A DNA stretch of 64,000 nucleotides from Nocardia sienata NBRC 100364. GTDB taxonomy: Bacteria; Actinomycetota; Actinomycetes; Mycobacteriales; Mycobacteriaceae. Numbering within the stretch: the stretch's first letter is position 1; each line of letters starts with the position of its first letter. The DNA lies in contig NZ_BDBX01000010.1 in the NCBI RefSeq assembly GCF_001613205.1, forward strand, positions 1 through 64,000, read 5' to 3'. Under the pieces are notes generated by a model. That model had not been told where the DNA came from and did not search any database. It saw nothing but the letters and a program-made list of their open reading frames with translations. Positions 9,674 to 17,650 of the stretch are shown here, piece after piece. The translations under genes and the position numbers were made by a program.

Positions 9674-9730
9674 GGACAAGGGCCCGCTCAGGTATTGTCC
9701 TTTTTGAACTGGTTCACCGGGCCCTTGTCC
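9674..9730 (-). terminator. Inverted repeat spanning the end of the TerD-like gene
   Basis: Perfect 13-bp arms GGACAAGGGCCCG (9674-9686) and CGGGCCCTTGTCC (9718-9730) are separated by 31 bases that contain the TGA of the TerD-like gene. A third copy of TTGTCC sits in the loop (9695-9700). Downstream on the minus strand is TTATAAC rather than a T run, so it may end transcripts weakly, stabilise the mRNA 3' end, or be a protein site. Confidence 0.4.
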
Positions 9731-10998
9731 ATCCGTACTTCCACCCGCCCGTCCGGTTGCAGGACGGCGGCGGGCCGGTGCTCGGAGAACCGCCGGCTGT
9801 AGAGCTCGAGCCGCTCGATCAGCACACCCTCGGGACGGTTGTAGACGATGCCGGGCACACAGGTGAAGATCCAGCTGGATTTCTTGGCCTGATCGGCCGG
9901 AATCGACACACTGTCGGCGCCGTTCTCGATCGACAGCGTCACCCGGTACTTGTGGAACGATCCGGTGCCGTTGTTGATCGCCGAATACGCCACCGGGATC
10001 ACCGCCGCGATCTCCGGGGCGAGCCGTACCTCGATGATCTCCTCGGTCTGTCCGCCGCCGCGCCGGATATCACCGCGGCCGCGATCCCCGAGATGGCGCA
10101 CCAGATCGCCGTACCGCGGATTCGCCGGTATACCGGCGGCCGGGAAAGTCGCGACGTGCACCGTGTTCCCGTCGGCCAGGACGATCAGCGCGTAGGCCTC
10201 GTAGTCGGTACCGCTGGCCCAGGCCACCCGCAACCGGACCAGCGGCGCCTTCTCGAGAAGTACCGGCGGCGCGCCCTTGGTGAGAGTGATTGTGCCCTTG
10301 GAGAAATTCACCCCGGGTGCCGGCGGTGCGGCGGGCGTGGGATACCGGGCGGGGCCCGGCGCCGGCGCGGCGAACTGTGCCGTGGACGGGGCCGGAGGCT
10401 GTGCCGATGGTGTGGTCTGCGCAGGCGAAGCGAGCTGCGGTGGGTATCCGGGCGCCGGGGTGGCGCGAGGCGCCGCCGGGGGCGGCGCGCCGACCTGTAC
10501 GGAAGCCGGGACCGGTGCGTCGTCGTCCACGGTGATACCGAAATCGGTGGCCAGTCCGGCCAGTCCGTCGGCGTAGCCCTGGCCCACATTGCGGATCTTC
10601 CAGGCGCCTGCCCGCCGGTACACCTCGGCGAGGATGACGGTCGTCTCGGTGCGCAGCCCGGTGATGGGTAAATCGTAGGTTTCGCCGTCGCGCTCGGCGA
10701 TCGCCACGTTCAGCGCAATGCCGCCGAAGGATCCGGTGTCCACCGAGGCGGCGACCACGAGCCGGTCCGTGCTCGTGGCGACTCCCGGCAAATCTATCTC
10801 GATCGCGGCACCGGCCAGCCGGACGGCGCCGTCCGGGGAGACCGGCTGGTTGTAGAAGACGAAATCGTCGTCGCTGCCGACCTTGCCGTCCGCACGCAAA
10901 CAGAGCACAGTCAGGTCGATACCGGCCGGCGCCGCGGAGATCCGCAACCGGCCGCCCGCTACGACGACGTTGCCGCCTTTGCTGATCACTCGGGACAT
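9688..10998 (-). CDS. TerD-family protein, two TerD-like domains joined by a Pro/Ala linker
   Basis: A 436-residue cytoplasmic protein of the tellurium-resistance/stress TerD family, whose members bind Ca2+. The first domain (about 1-185) contains LRADGKVGSDDDFVFYNQP, the acidic calcium-site segment, and ITGLRTETTVILAEVYRR. Residues of about 190-255 form a Pro/Ala/Gln-rich linker. The second domain (about 256-436) contains LRVAWASGTDYEAYALIVL and a degenerate repeat of the fold. GGAGT precedes ATG 10998. No terB, terC or terZ neighbour is visible, so it appears to be a solitary stress gene. Confidence 0.8.
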   Translation of the reverse strand: MSRVISKGGNVVVAGGRLRISAAPAGIDLTVLCLRADGKVGSDDDFVFYNQPVSPDGAVRLAGAAIEIDLPGVATSTDRLVVAASVDTGSFGGIALNVAIAERDGETYDLPITGLRTETTVILAEVYRRAGAWKIRNVGQGYADGLAGLATDFGITVDDDAPVPASVQVGAPPPAAPRATPAPGYPPQLASPAQTTPSAQPPAPSTAQFAAPAPGPARYPTPAAPPAPGVNFSKGTITLTKGAPPVLLEKAPLVRLRVAWASGTDYEAYALIVLADGNTVHVATFPAAGIPANPRYGDLVRHLGDRGRGDIRRGGGQTEEIIEVRLAPEIAAVIPVAYSAINNGTGSFHKYRVTLSIENGADSVSIPADQAKKSSWIFTCVPGIVYNRPEGVLIERLELYSRRFSEHRPAAVLQPDGRVEVRMDKGPVNQFKKDNT

Positions 10999-11172
10999 CT
11001 GTACTCCGGTCGCTCGCCTCGGTGGTCCGTCCAGCCTAGGTCCCGGCGCCCGCCCCGGGTCCGGCTTCGTGGCCCCGATGCGGCGGCGGCCGCGCGGCTG
11101 CCCATCCGTGGCACTCGACCACACCGCCCGAGTCGTAGGCGGTCCCGATCCCGAGCGCCTGTGACAGGGGCC

Positions 11173-11202
11173 CGCCCGGCCCCTCATGCCGTGCCGGGCG
11201 GA
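11173..11202. terminator. Hairpin downstream of aztD
   Basis: 9-bp perfect arms CCGCCCGGC and GCCGGGCGG around a 12-base loop, 15 bases beyond the stop of the zinc operon's last gene. There is no clear T tract. The remainder of 10999-11216 shows no convincing gene. Confidence 0.4.
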
Positions 11203-11216
11203 CCTCCGTGCCCCGA

Positions 11217-12371
11217 TCAGGAGGTGACGACGCCGCTGATCTCGTTGGGAGTTTCCGCCAGGGTCACCGACGCGGTCACCGTGCCGGAGGCCAGATCGAT
11301 CCGGTGGACCTGCTTGGCCGCCGTATCGCTGACATAGGCGATACCGTCCCGGACGAACAGCGCCGGGCGCGGCTGCTGCCAGTCGATCGGTTCCTGCCAC
11401 GGGTCGAGGACATCGATCGTCCGTTCGACCTTGCCCGTCACCGGGTCGATGACCCGCAGCCCGCCGTCGGTGCCCAGGACGAGCGCCTCGCCCTCGGGGC
11501 CGCGGGCCAGCGACCGGAAGGTGTAGCTGGTGCCGATATCGACCAGACGGATGGTGCCGGCCTCGGTATCGATCAGCGAGATCTGTTCGGGACGTTCCAG
11601 TTCCGCGTGCTCGTCCTTCTTGTAGTCACCGAGCACGATCGGCGACTCGTCGCTACCGGCCTGGTTGCCGATCCGCCCGTAGGAGTCCGGGCTGGTTATC
11701 TTGGTGAGTTTGCCGTCGCGGTAGACCAGGACCCCGTTCTGGCAGCCGACGACCAGCGTATCGCCGGCCGCGGTGGCCTCGCCGTGCACTCCCGGGCATT
11801 GCTCGCTGCGGGTGACCTCCTTGCGGGCGGCGTCCAGAATCGCCAGCCCGACCCGCTTCTCCTCGGTACCGAGCGTGACGGCCAGTTCGCCGCTCTCCAG
11901 TTCCACCGCCACCCCGTGATGCGCCTGGGCGGCCTGGTATTCGGTGGTCTGCGGTGCGCCCTCGGCCAGGTCGGCCGGGTCGAACGAGGTCACGGTGCCG
12001 GTACCGTCGGTGAACAGGACCGTGCGACCGGCGTGCCGTACGACATGTCCCGGTTTCGGCCCGGGGAACTCGATATCGGTGAACTTTCCGCCGACGGCGT
12101 CGAACACCCGGAAGCCCGCGGAGGTCGACACGATGATGTGCCGGTCGTCGCCGGCCGGATTGACCCGGTTGAATCCCGCGAGTTCGACTCCGCCGCCGCG
12201 CACCAGTGTGTTGCCGTCCAGAAGATGGATACCACCGTCGTAGGTGACGGCCAGCGGATCGGCGATCGCCGTCTCCTCGGTGGTGCCGGTACCACAGCCG
12301 CTCGCGGCGACGACGGCGGTGAGCAGGCCGGTCAGGGCCGCGGCCCGGATCGGGCCGGTCCGAATGTGCAT
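11217..12371 (-). CDS. aztD: AztD-like zinc metallochaperone, beta-propeller lipoprotein
   Basis: A 384-residue exported protein that, by family, passes Zn2+ to the AztC binding protein. The signal peptide ends in lipobox ASGC (Cys about 26). The rest is WD-like blades such as GIHLLDGNT, GFRVFDAVG and GGLRVIDPVTG. Histidines cluster in KPGHVVRHAGRTVLF and AHHGVAV. It is the last gene of a minus-strand operon (aztB-lipoprotein, aztC, aztD) and lies 57 bp after aztC. The locus is probably zinc-repressed from the box at about 15400. Confidence 0.75.
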   Translation of the reverse strand: MHIRTGPIRAAALTGLLTAVVAASGCGTGTTEETAIADPLAVTYDGGIHLLDGNTLVRGGGVELAGFNRVNPAGDDRHIIVSTSAGFRVFDAVGGKFTDIEFPGPKPGHVVRHAGRTVLFTDGTGTVTSFDPADLAEGAPQTTEYQAAQAHHGVAVELESGELAVTLGTEEKRVGLAILDAARKEVTRSEQCPGVHGEATAAGDTLVVGCQNGVLVYRDGKLTKITSPDSYGRIGNQAGSDESPIVLGDYKKDEHAELERPEQISLIDTEAGTIRLVDIGTSYTFRSLARGPEGEALVLGTDGGLRVIDPVTGKVERTIDVLDPWQEPIDWQQPRPALFVRDGIAYVSDTAAKQVHRIDLASGTVTASVTLAETPNEISGVVTS

Positions 12372-12428
12372 AACGCTCCCTCATTCTTTTCTGCTGGCTG
12401 CGGCAGCGAGATATCGCAGCGTTCCCGG

Positions 12429-13346
12429 TTACGCGGAAGCCAGACCCTCGACCATCGCGGTGGTGTTGGCGCGCATCATTTCCAGGTAGGTGGCCGCGCC
12501 GGCACCGGGCGCGGTCAGTGATTCCGAGTGCAGACCGACGATGCGCACCTGTACACCCGCCTGTTCGGCGAGGGCGCGGGTCAGTCGGTCCGGCCGGGCG
12601 GAATCGACGAAGATCGCCGGTACTCCGGTATTGCGCACGGCCGCGGCCAGCTCCGCGAGATCGGCGGCGCTCGGCGAGGCGAGGGTCGTCCCGCCGGGGA
12701 TGACGGCACCGACCACCTCGAAGTCGAACCGGGCGGCGAGATAACCGAACACGTGGTGATTGGTGACCAGTTTGCGGCGCTCGGGCGCGATACCGGCGAA
12801 CCGGTCCGCCATCCACTGCTGCAACCGGTCGAGTTCGGTGAGGTAGCGGTCCGCGCGGGCGCGCACGGTCTCGGCGTCGATCCCGGGAACCGTGTCGATC
12901 ACCCGGTCGCGGATCACCTCGACCGCGCGGTGCACCCGCTGCGGGTCGGTCCAGAAATGCGGGTCGGGCCGACCCGCGGCGTCCCCGCCGCGATAGGGGA
13001 GGGGATCGATTTCGGCGCCCACCGGCAGGGTCGCGACCCCGGCGTCCGCGGCCGCCGTCACATGACGGGCCAATCCTTCTTCCAGGCCCAGGCCGTTCTC
13101 GATGATGAGGTCGGCGTCGTCGAGGACGGCGGCCTCCTGCGCCGAGAGGGCAAAGGAGTGCGGGTCGGAATTCGGCGGCATCAGGACCGTGACCGGTGCC
13201 GTGTCACCGACCACCGTCCGGGTGATATCGCCGAGAATATCGGTGGTGACGACGATTCCGCCGCCACCGGAGTTCGTGACGCCGCATCCGGCAACGGGCA
13301 GCATCGCGACGAACAGTGCGACACAGAGTCGCAGTGCGGTATTCAT
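12429..13346 (-). CDS. aztC: Zinc ABC transporter substrate-binding lipoprotein (AztC/ZnuA type)
   Basis: Periplasm-side Zn2+ receptor of 305 residues in the cluster A-I fold. It has a lipobox VAGC (Cys about 21). Metal-ligand regions are SDPHSF near residue 61, RPDPHFW near 128 and TNHHVFGYLA near 195, followed by late Ser/Asp-Glu elements. The His-rich flexible loop of many ZnuA proteins is absent, as in AztC. Its ATG overlaps the upstream gene's stop (ATGA), showing translational coupling to the permease-lipoprotein frame. Confidence 0.85.
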   Translation of the reverse strand: MNTALRLCVALFVAMLPVAGCGVTNSGGGGIVVTTDILGDITRTVVGDTAPVTVLMPPNSDPHSFALSAQEAAVLDDADLIIENGLGLEEGLARHVTAAADAGVATLPVGAEIDPLPYRGGDAAGRPDPHFWTDPQRVHRAVEVIRDRVIDTVPGIDAETVRARADRYLTELDRLQQWMADRFAGIAPERRKLVTNHHVFGYLAARFDFEVVGAVIPGGTTLASPSAADLAELAAAVRNTGVPAIFVDSARPDRLTRALAEQAGVQVRIVGLHSESLTAPGAGAATYLEMMRANTTAMVEGLASA

Positions 13347-15382
13347 CGTCCGGTCTCCACCATCAGGTCGGGGGTGATGTCGAGATCGAAGGTGCGGGCG
13401 ATGCGCAGTCCGTCGGCGTAGTCGATCTCGTGGATCCGCCGGCCGGCCGGATCGTTGACATAGGCGCGCTCCGCGTCGACGAGCAGGACCGGTGGCGTCG
13501 CGGGCTCCACGGGCCCCGATGGGAGCGCACGGTGCCCGGTCTCGGCCCCGGTCTTCGGATCGTAGGAGCGCAGGACCCCACCGGCGTCCAGCGTCAGGAC
13601 ATCGGTGCCCGCGCCCGCCGTGGTCGCCGCGACGACGGGACCGGGGCCGATCGGCCGCCAGGCGCGGTGGGCGATATCGAGGACCAGGGCCCGTGAATCC
13701 CGCACGGCCACCAGTACATCGCTGCCCCTGCGGTGGAAGAACTGCCCCGCGCTGCCGGTCGTACCCGGCGGGTAGGGCAGCTTCTCCGCGGTGAACCGGT
13801 CATCGCGTTCGGTGACCACCAGCGCACCGTCTGCGCAGGAGAACACGGCGCCGCGGCGGGTCACCGTCTGCCCGCCCGGCTGTTCGCAGCGTGGTTCCAG
13901 GGTCTGAACCGGTCCGTTCTCCCGGTCGCGCACCTGGATGCGCCCGGCGTCCGGTACGAGGAGGTGACCGCCGTAGGGGAGGGCGGGCCCGTCGAGCCCC
14001 GGACCGGGCGTGAAAGTGCCGTCGTCGAGTGCCGCACGGTCCACCAGAACGGTGGAACCGTCCTGCCGCACCGCCGCGGCGACGACGGTATCGCTGTGCG
14101 CCGACCGCACCGATCCCGGCAGTGCGCCGGCCCGGCGCGGCTGGGTCCGGTAGTAGTGCACATGATCGCCGTGATCGACCACCCAGCTGCCGCTGTCGAG
14201 GACGGTGGTCTCGCCGGCCGTCGCCAGATATGCGTAGCGGCCGTCGTCGGCGAGATGGGTGATGCCCGGCACCGGGTTCTGGGTGAGGACTTCCTCGGTC
14301 ACCAGGTCGAGGATGCGCACCGCGCCCGCGGACCGGTCGGCGAGCACCAGCCGGGGCTGGGCGCTCGCGCTCTCCTCGGCACCCTCGATATAGCCGTGCG
14401 GCACCGATTCGGCCGGCGCCGCGCCGGTTTCACCACCGCAAGCGGCGACCGGAACGAGCAGCAGTGCCGCGGAGGCCACTCCGACTGTCCGGCCGACCCG
14501 GTTCTTGGTAGTGCTCATCCAGCGGGAGGCGCGCCCGGCGCCCGGCCCGCCGGAGGGCCTGTCGCGCAGCGCGGCGCGCAGCCGGGCGCCGGTCGCTGTC
14601 GCGAAGAAGATACCCACCGCCGTCGCGGCGATGGTCGCGCCCGCGGCGGTACCCGCGTGCCAGGAGATGATCAGGCCGGTGATGGTGGCCAGGGCGCCGA
14701 AACCTGCTGCCAGCAGCATGATCCGCGGAATGCGGTGGGTGCAATAGGTGGCGGCCGCGGGGGGCGCGACCAGGAGTCCGAAGACCAGCAAGGTCCCCAC
14801 GACGTGGAACGACGCGGCGATCGCCAGCGTCAGCAGGGCCAGTAGTGCGATCTGTGCCCGGCGGGGATGCAACCCGAGAGTCTGCGCGGTGCGCGGATCG
14901 AAGGCGAGGGCGAGGAAGGCCCGGTGCCCGAGGATCGTGATCACCAGAGCCGCGCCCAGTGCCGTCAGCAGGAAGAGCAGATCACCGGGACGGGTCGCGA
15001 GCACATCTCCGAAGAGGAAGCCGGTCAGGTCCACCGCGAAGGATCGGGAGCGCGATATCAGGATGACCCCGATCGCGAGCATGCCCACGAACAGCAGGCC
15101 GATACCGGTATCGGTGGACAGCCGCCGGTTCCGGCTCAGTACCGAGACGCCGGCCGCCATGGCGGAGGCGCTCACCACCGCGCCCAGCAGGAGGTTACCG
15201 CCGAGCAGGGCCGCGACGGCGACTCCCGGCAGCATGCCGTGTGCCATGGCTTCACCGAGGAAGGCCATGCCGCGCACCACAACCCACGTTCCGGCCAGCG
15301 CGCACAAGCAGGAGACCAGCAGTCCGCCCCACAGAGCTCGTTGTACGAAGGTGACTTCGAACGGGGCCATCAGCCAATCCAT
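13343..15382 (-). CDS. aztB: AztB-type zinc ABC permease in frame with a beta-propeller lipoprotein (apparent fusion)
   Basis: One uninterrupted 679-residue frame. Residues 1 to about 288 are a multi-spanning ABC-3 permease (MDWLMAPFEVTFVQRALWGG, RGMAFLGEAMAHGMLPG, LGLHPRRAQ, LLVFGLLVAPPAAA). From Met289 the protein reads as a separate lipoprotein, MSTTKNRVGRTVGVASAALL followed by lipobox VAAC. It then forms AztD-like propeller blades with a His-rich patch VVDHGDHVHYYR. No stop separates the halves. The codon just before the internal ATG (14518) is TGG, one base from TGA. I start the permease at ATG 15382, since the ATGs at 15394 and 15415 crowd or overlap the Zur-like box. The product may be a true fusion or two proteins made from one frame. 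Confidence 0.75.
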   Translation of the reverse strand: MDWLMAPFEVTFVQRALWGGLLVSCLCALAGTWVVVRGMAFLGEAMAHGMLPGVAVAALLGGNLLLGAVVSASAMAAGVSVLSRNRRLSTDTGIGLLFVGMLAIGVILISRSRSFAVDLTGFLFGDVLATRPGDLLFLLTALGAALVITILGHRAFLALAFDPRTAQTLGLHPRRAQIALLALLTLAIAASFHVVGTLLVFGLLVAPPAAATYCTHRIPRIMLLAAGFGALATITGLIISWHAGTAAGATIAATAVGIFFATATGARLRAALRDRPSGGPGAGRASRWMSTTKNRVGRTVGVASAALLLVPVAACGGETGAAPAESVPHGYIEGAEESASAQPRLVLADRSAGAVRILDLVTEEVLTQNPVPGITHLADDGRYAYLATAGETTVLDSGSWVVDHGDHVHYYRTQPRRAGALPGSVRSAHSDTVVAAAVRQDGSTVLVDRAALDDGTFTPGPGLDGPALPYGGHLLVPDAGRIQVRDRENGPVQTLEPRCEQPGGQTVTRRGAVFSCADGALVVTERDDRFTAEKLPYPPGTTGSAGQFFHRRGSDVLVAVRDSRALVLDIAHRAWRPIGPGPVVAATTAGAGTDVLTLDAGGVLRSYDPKTGAETGHRALPSGPVEPATPPVLLVDAERAYVNDPAGRRIHEIDYADGLRIARTFDLDITPDLMVETGR
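14516..14518 (-). other. Possible internal start of the lipoprotein half
   Basis: ATG at 14518 (minus strand) begins a classic lipoprotein signal sequence directly after the permease part. The preceding bases are G/C-rich with no good ribosome site, so independent initiation would rely on coupling or re-initiation. If used alone it yields a 391-residue lipoprotein. Confidence 0.4.
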
Positions 15383-15399
15383 GGACAAAGACATTAAAC

Positions 15400-15417
15400 T
15401 GATAACGATTGTCATTA
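15400..15417. promoter_or_regulatory. Zur-like operator in the divergent zinc-locus promoter region
   Basis: TGATAACGATTGTCATTA matches the TGAtAAcGATTaTCA type of Zur/Fur-family box of actinobacteria and is nearly palindromic. It lies between the permease start (15382, minus) and the ATPase start (15442, plus), the only regulatory gap of the locus. One dimer site could repress both directions when zinc is plentiful. Confidence 0.7.
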
Positions 15418-15441
15418 CAAGTAGGTTGCGGGAGTCACAGA

Positions 15442-16113
15442 ATGCGCACGGCGGGAATAGAGATCACCGGCTTGTCCGCGGGTTACCAGGGAAACCGGGT
15501 ATTGCACGAGGTCACCGCGGTAATGCCGGGCGGGCAGGTCACCGCGCTGCTGGGCCCCAACGGCTCCGGGAAATCCACCCTGCTCGGCGTCCTCGGCGGT
15601 ATCGTCGCGCCGACCGCCGGCACGGTCACCGGGATCGGTGGATCGCGTCCGGCGCTGGTCGTCCAGCAACAGATGGTCCCGGCCACGCTGCCCATCACGG
15701 TCGGTGAAACGGTCGCCATGGGGCGCTGGGCGTACCGGGGTCTGTGGCGCCGGGTCACCCGGGCCGATCGGGCGATCGTGGCGGACTGTCTGGCCAGGAT
15801 GGATATCACCGATCTGGCCGGACGTCGCCTGGACACCCTGTCCGGCGGGCAGCGCCAGCGTGTACTGCTCGCCCGCGCGCTGGCGCAGCAGTCCGAGCTA
15901 CTACTGCTGGACGAACCCGGTACCGGGTTGGACGCCGCCGCGCGCGCGGCGATCGGCGCGGCGATCCGGCAGGCCGCCGACGCCGGGGTCACGGTGGTGC
16001 ACGCCACCCACGACCCGGCCGCGGCCCGGGACGCCGATCACTGCGTGCTCTTGCGGGACGGACACGTGGTGGAAGAAGGGGAACCCCTGGCAGTCCTGGC
16101 CGCAGCCGCCTGA
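15442..16113 (+). CDS. aztA: Zinc ABC transporter ATP-binding protein (AztA/ZnuC type)
   Basis: Cytoplasmic ATPase of 223 residues that powers the zinc permease. Walker A GPNGSGKST is near residue 39, the Q-loop is in VVQQQMVPATLP, signature LSGGQRQR is near 133, Walker B LLLLDEP is near 154, and the switch His is in VVHATHD. GGGAG lies upstream of ATG 15442. It is divergent from the permease operon across the Zur-like box. Confidence 0.88.
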   Translation: MRTAGIEITGLSAGYQGNRVLHEVTAVMPGGQVTALLGPNGSGKSTLLGVLGGIVAPTAGTVTGIGGSRPALVVQQQMVPATLPITVGETVAMGRWAYRGLWRRVTRADRAIVADCLARMDITDLAGRRLDTLSGGQRQRVLLARALAQQSELLLLDEPGTGLDAAARAAIGAAIRQAADAGVTVVHATHDPAAARDADHCVLLRDGHVVEEGEPLAVLAAAA

Positions 16114-16116
16114 ACT

Positions 16117-16137
16117 CGCGGCGCATGACGCGCCGCG
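16117..16137 (+). terminator. Short hairpin after the zinc ATPase gene
   Basis: CGCGGCGC and GCGCCGCG arms (8 bp) around a 5-base loop begin 3 bases after the stop. There is no T tract. Further on, CGATGAGA (16209-16216) and TCTCATCG (16234-16241) form another inverted repeat in an AT-richer stretch. That stretch could hold the promoter or operator of the following acyl-CoA operon. Confidence 0.35.
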
Positions 16138-16347
16138 GCTGGTGCCGGCGTCCGTGGCGATCCACCATGCAGCGGCCGCTCTGCGCACGAGCCGGATCCC
16201 TGGTGCGACGATGAGAACATCCTCTACTGTTTGTCTCATCGCTCGCCCGGAGCGACGACAAGGAGGTCGGATCGTGATCGCTCGTCAGCGCTGCGCGCCG
16301 CCACCGGCCCCGTCCCCGCGAGCCGCAACCGACCGAGGGGAGCCGTA

Positions 16348-16644
16348 GTGCAGAACCGCCCGACGGCAGCCGAGCTGCTGGAATCACTCGCCGAACTGCT
16401 GGAGGACACGCTGCTGCCGGCCCTACCGCCGGACCTGCAGCACCGGGCGCGCGTCGGCGCGAACCTGGCCCGCATCCTCGGTCGTGAGGCCGAACTCGGG
16501 CCCGCGGCGGCGGCCCGGGAACAGGAACTGCTCGCGGCGGTCCCGGTCGGTGACGACGACGCGCTGTGGCAGGCGCTCACCGAGGTGGTCCGGGCCGATC
16601 TCGCGATAGCCAAACCCGGCTACGACAGCTGGGAGGGCGAATGA
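16348..16644 (+). CDS. DUF6285 domain protein
   Basis: A 98-residue helical protein matching DUF6285 in sequence style (RPTAAELLESLAELLEDTLL, HRARVGANLARILGREAEL). The family commonly sits beside APH-like kinases and acyl-CoA dehydrogenases, as it does here. Its role is unknown. Start is GTG 16348 after GAGGGGAGCC. The stop overlaps the next ATG (ATGA). Confidence 0.72.
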   Translation: MQNRPTAAELLESLAELLEDTLLPALPPDLQHRARVGANLARILGREAELGPAAAAREQELLAAVPVGDDDALWQALTEVVRADLAIAKPGYDSWEGE

Positions 16645-17642
16645 GCGCCGATCCGGTCGGGGGACTGACCGACTATTTGACCGGCACGCTGGGCGGTCCG
16701 GTCACGATCACCGATTTCCAGTTCCTCTCCGCCGGAGCGCGCCGCCGCAATATCGCCTTCACCGCCACCGTCGCGCAGACGCCGCGGCGGCTGGTGGCGA
16801 CCATCGTGCCGCCCGCCGTCGAGCTGATGCCGGTCGACGGCGAGGCCGGGGTCCGCGAGCTGGCCCGCGCGCACGGCGTACCGGTACCCGCGGTGGTCGC
16901 GGTCTGCACCGATACGCGCTACGTCGGCGAACCGTTCGTCGTCTCCGAGCACATCGACGGAGAAACGGTGCCGCGCAAGGTGTTACGAACGCTCTCGGCG
17001 TCCGGCAACGCGGCGCGGACCGCCCGCCAGTGGGGCGCGGCCATGGCCCGGTTGCACAGTATCGACCCCGCCGCCGCGCCGGAGTCGGTACCGGCCGCCG
17101 GCGCCGACCCGGCCGCCGAACACCTGGCCGAGGTCGAGGCCGCCGCCCGCGTGCTGCTCGCCGACCGTCCTGTCTTCTCCCTGGCCCTGCGCTGGCTGGA
17201 GAAGCGGCTGCCCGGACCGCCGCCGGCGCCCGCGCTCGTCCACACCGATATGCGCAACGGCAACCTGATCATCGACGCCGACGGATTGCGCGCGGTACTG
17301 GACTGGGAGGGAACCCAGCGTTTCGGCGACCCCATGCGCGATGTCGCCTGGCCCGCGCTGCGGATGTGGCGTTTCCGGGAGGACGCGCGGGAGTTCGGCG
17401 GTTTCGCCGACCGCGAGACCTTCGTGGGTGCCTATGAGGAGGCGGGCGGGATCTTCGATCTCGACCGGTACCGCTGGTGGAAGGTCATGGGCACGCTGTA
17501 CTGGGGGGTCGGGCTGGCCCAGCAGGCGGCCGCCCACCTCGACGGCACCGTCCGCGACATCGTCATGGCCGCCAGCGGGCGCCGCGTATCGGAAATCGAA
17601 TGGGATCTGCTCATGCAGATACGTCCCCGCGTGAAAGCTTAG
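16641..17642 (+). CDS. APH-family phosphotransferase (ACAD10/11-like kinase)
   Basis: Kinase-like protein of 333 residues. The catalytic loop reads LVHTDMRNGNLII (H-x-D-x4-N) and the metal-binding segment ALDWEGTQRFGDPMRD, as in aminoglycoside/choline kinase folds. Adjacent to an acyl-CoA dehydrogenase, it resembles the kinase part of ACAD10/ACAD11 systems, which phosphorylate 4-hydroxyacyl-CoAs before dehydrogenation. An antibiotic-modifying role is less likely in this context. The gene is translationally coupled to DUF6285. Confidence 0.75.
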   Translation: MSADPVGGLTDYLTGTLGGPVTITDFQFLSAGARRRNIAFTATVAQTPRRLVATIVPPAVELMPVDGEAGVRELARAHGVPVPAVVAVCTDTRYVGEPFVVSEHIDGETVPRKVLRTLSASGNAARTARQWGAAMARLHSIDPAAAPESVPAAGADPAAEHLAEVEAAARVLLADRPVFSLALRWLEKRLPGPPPAPALVHTDMRNGNLIIDADGLRAVLDWEGTQRFGDPMRDVAWPALRMWRFREDAREFGGFADRETFVGAYEEAGGIFDLDRYRWWKVMGTLYWGVGLAQQAAAHLDGTVRDIVMAASGRRVSEIEWDLLMQIRPRVKA

Positions 17643-17650
17643 GAGAAACC

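Noticed and set aside
16641..17642. Calling the APH-like kinase an antibiotic phosphotransferase
   Set aside because: Its coupling to DUF6285 and an acyl-CoA dehydrogenase favours acyl-CoA metabolism.
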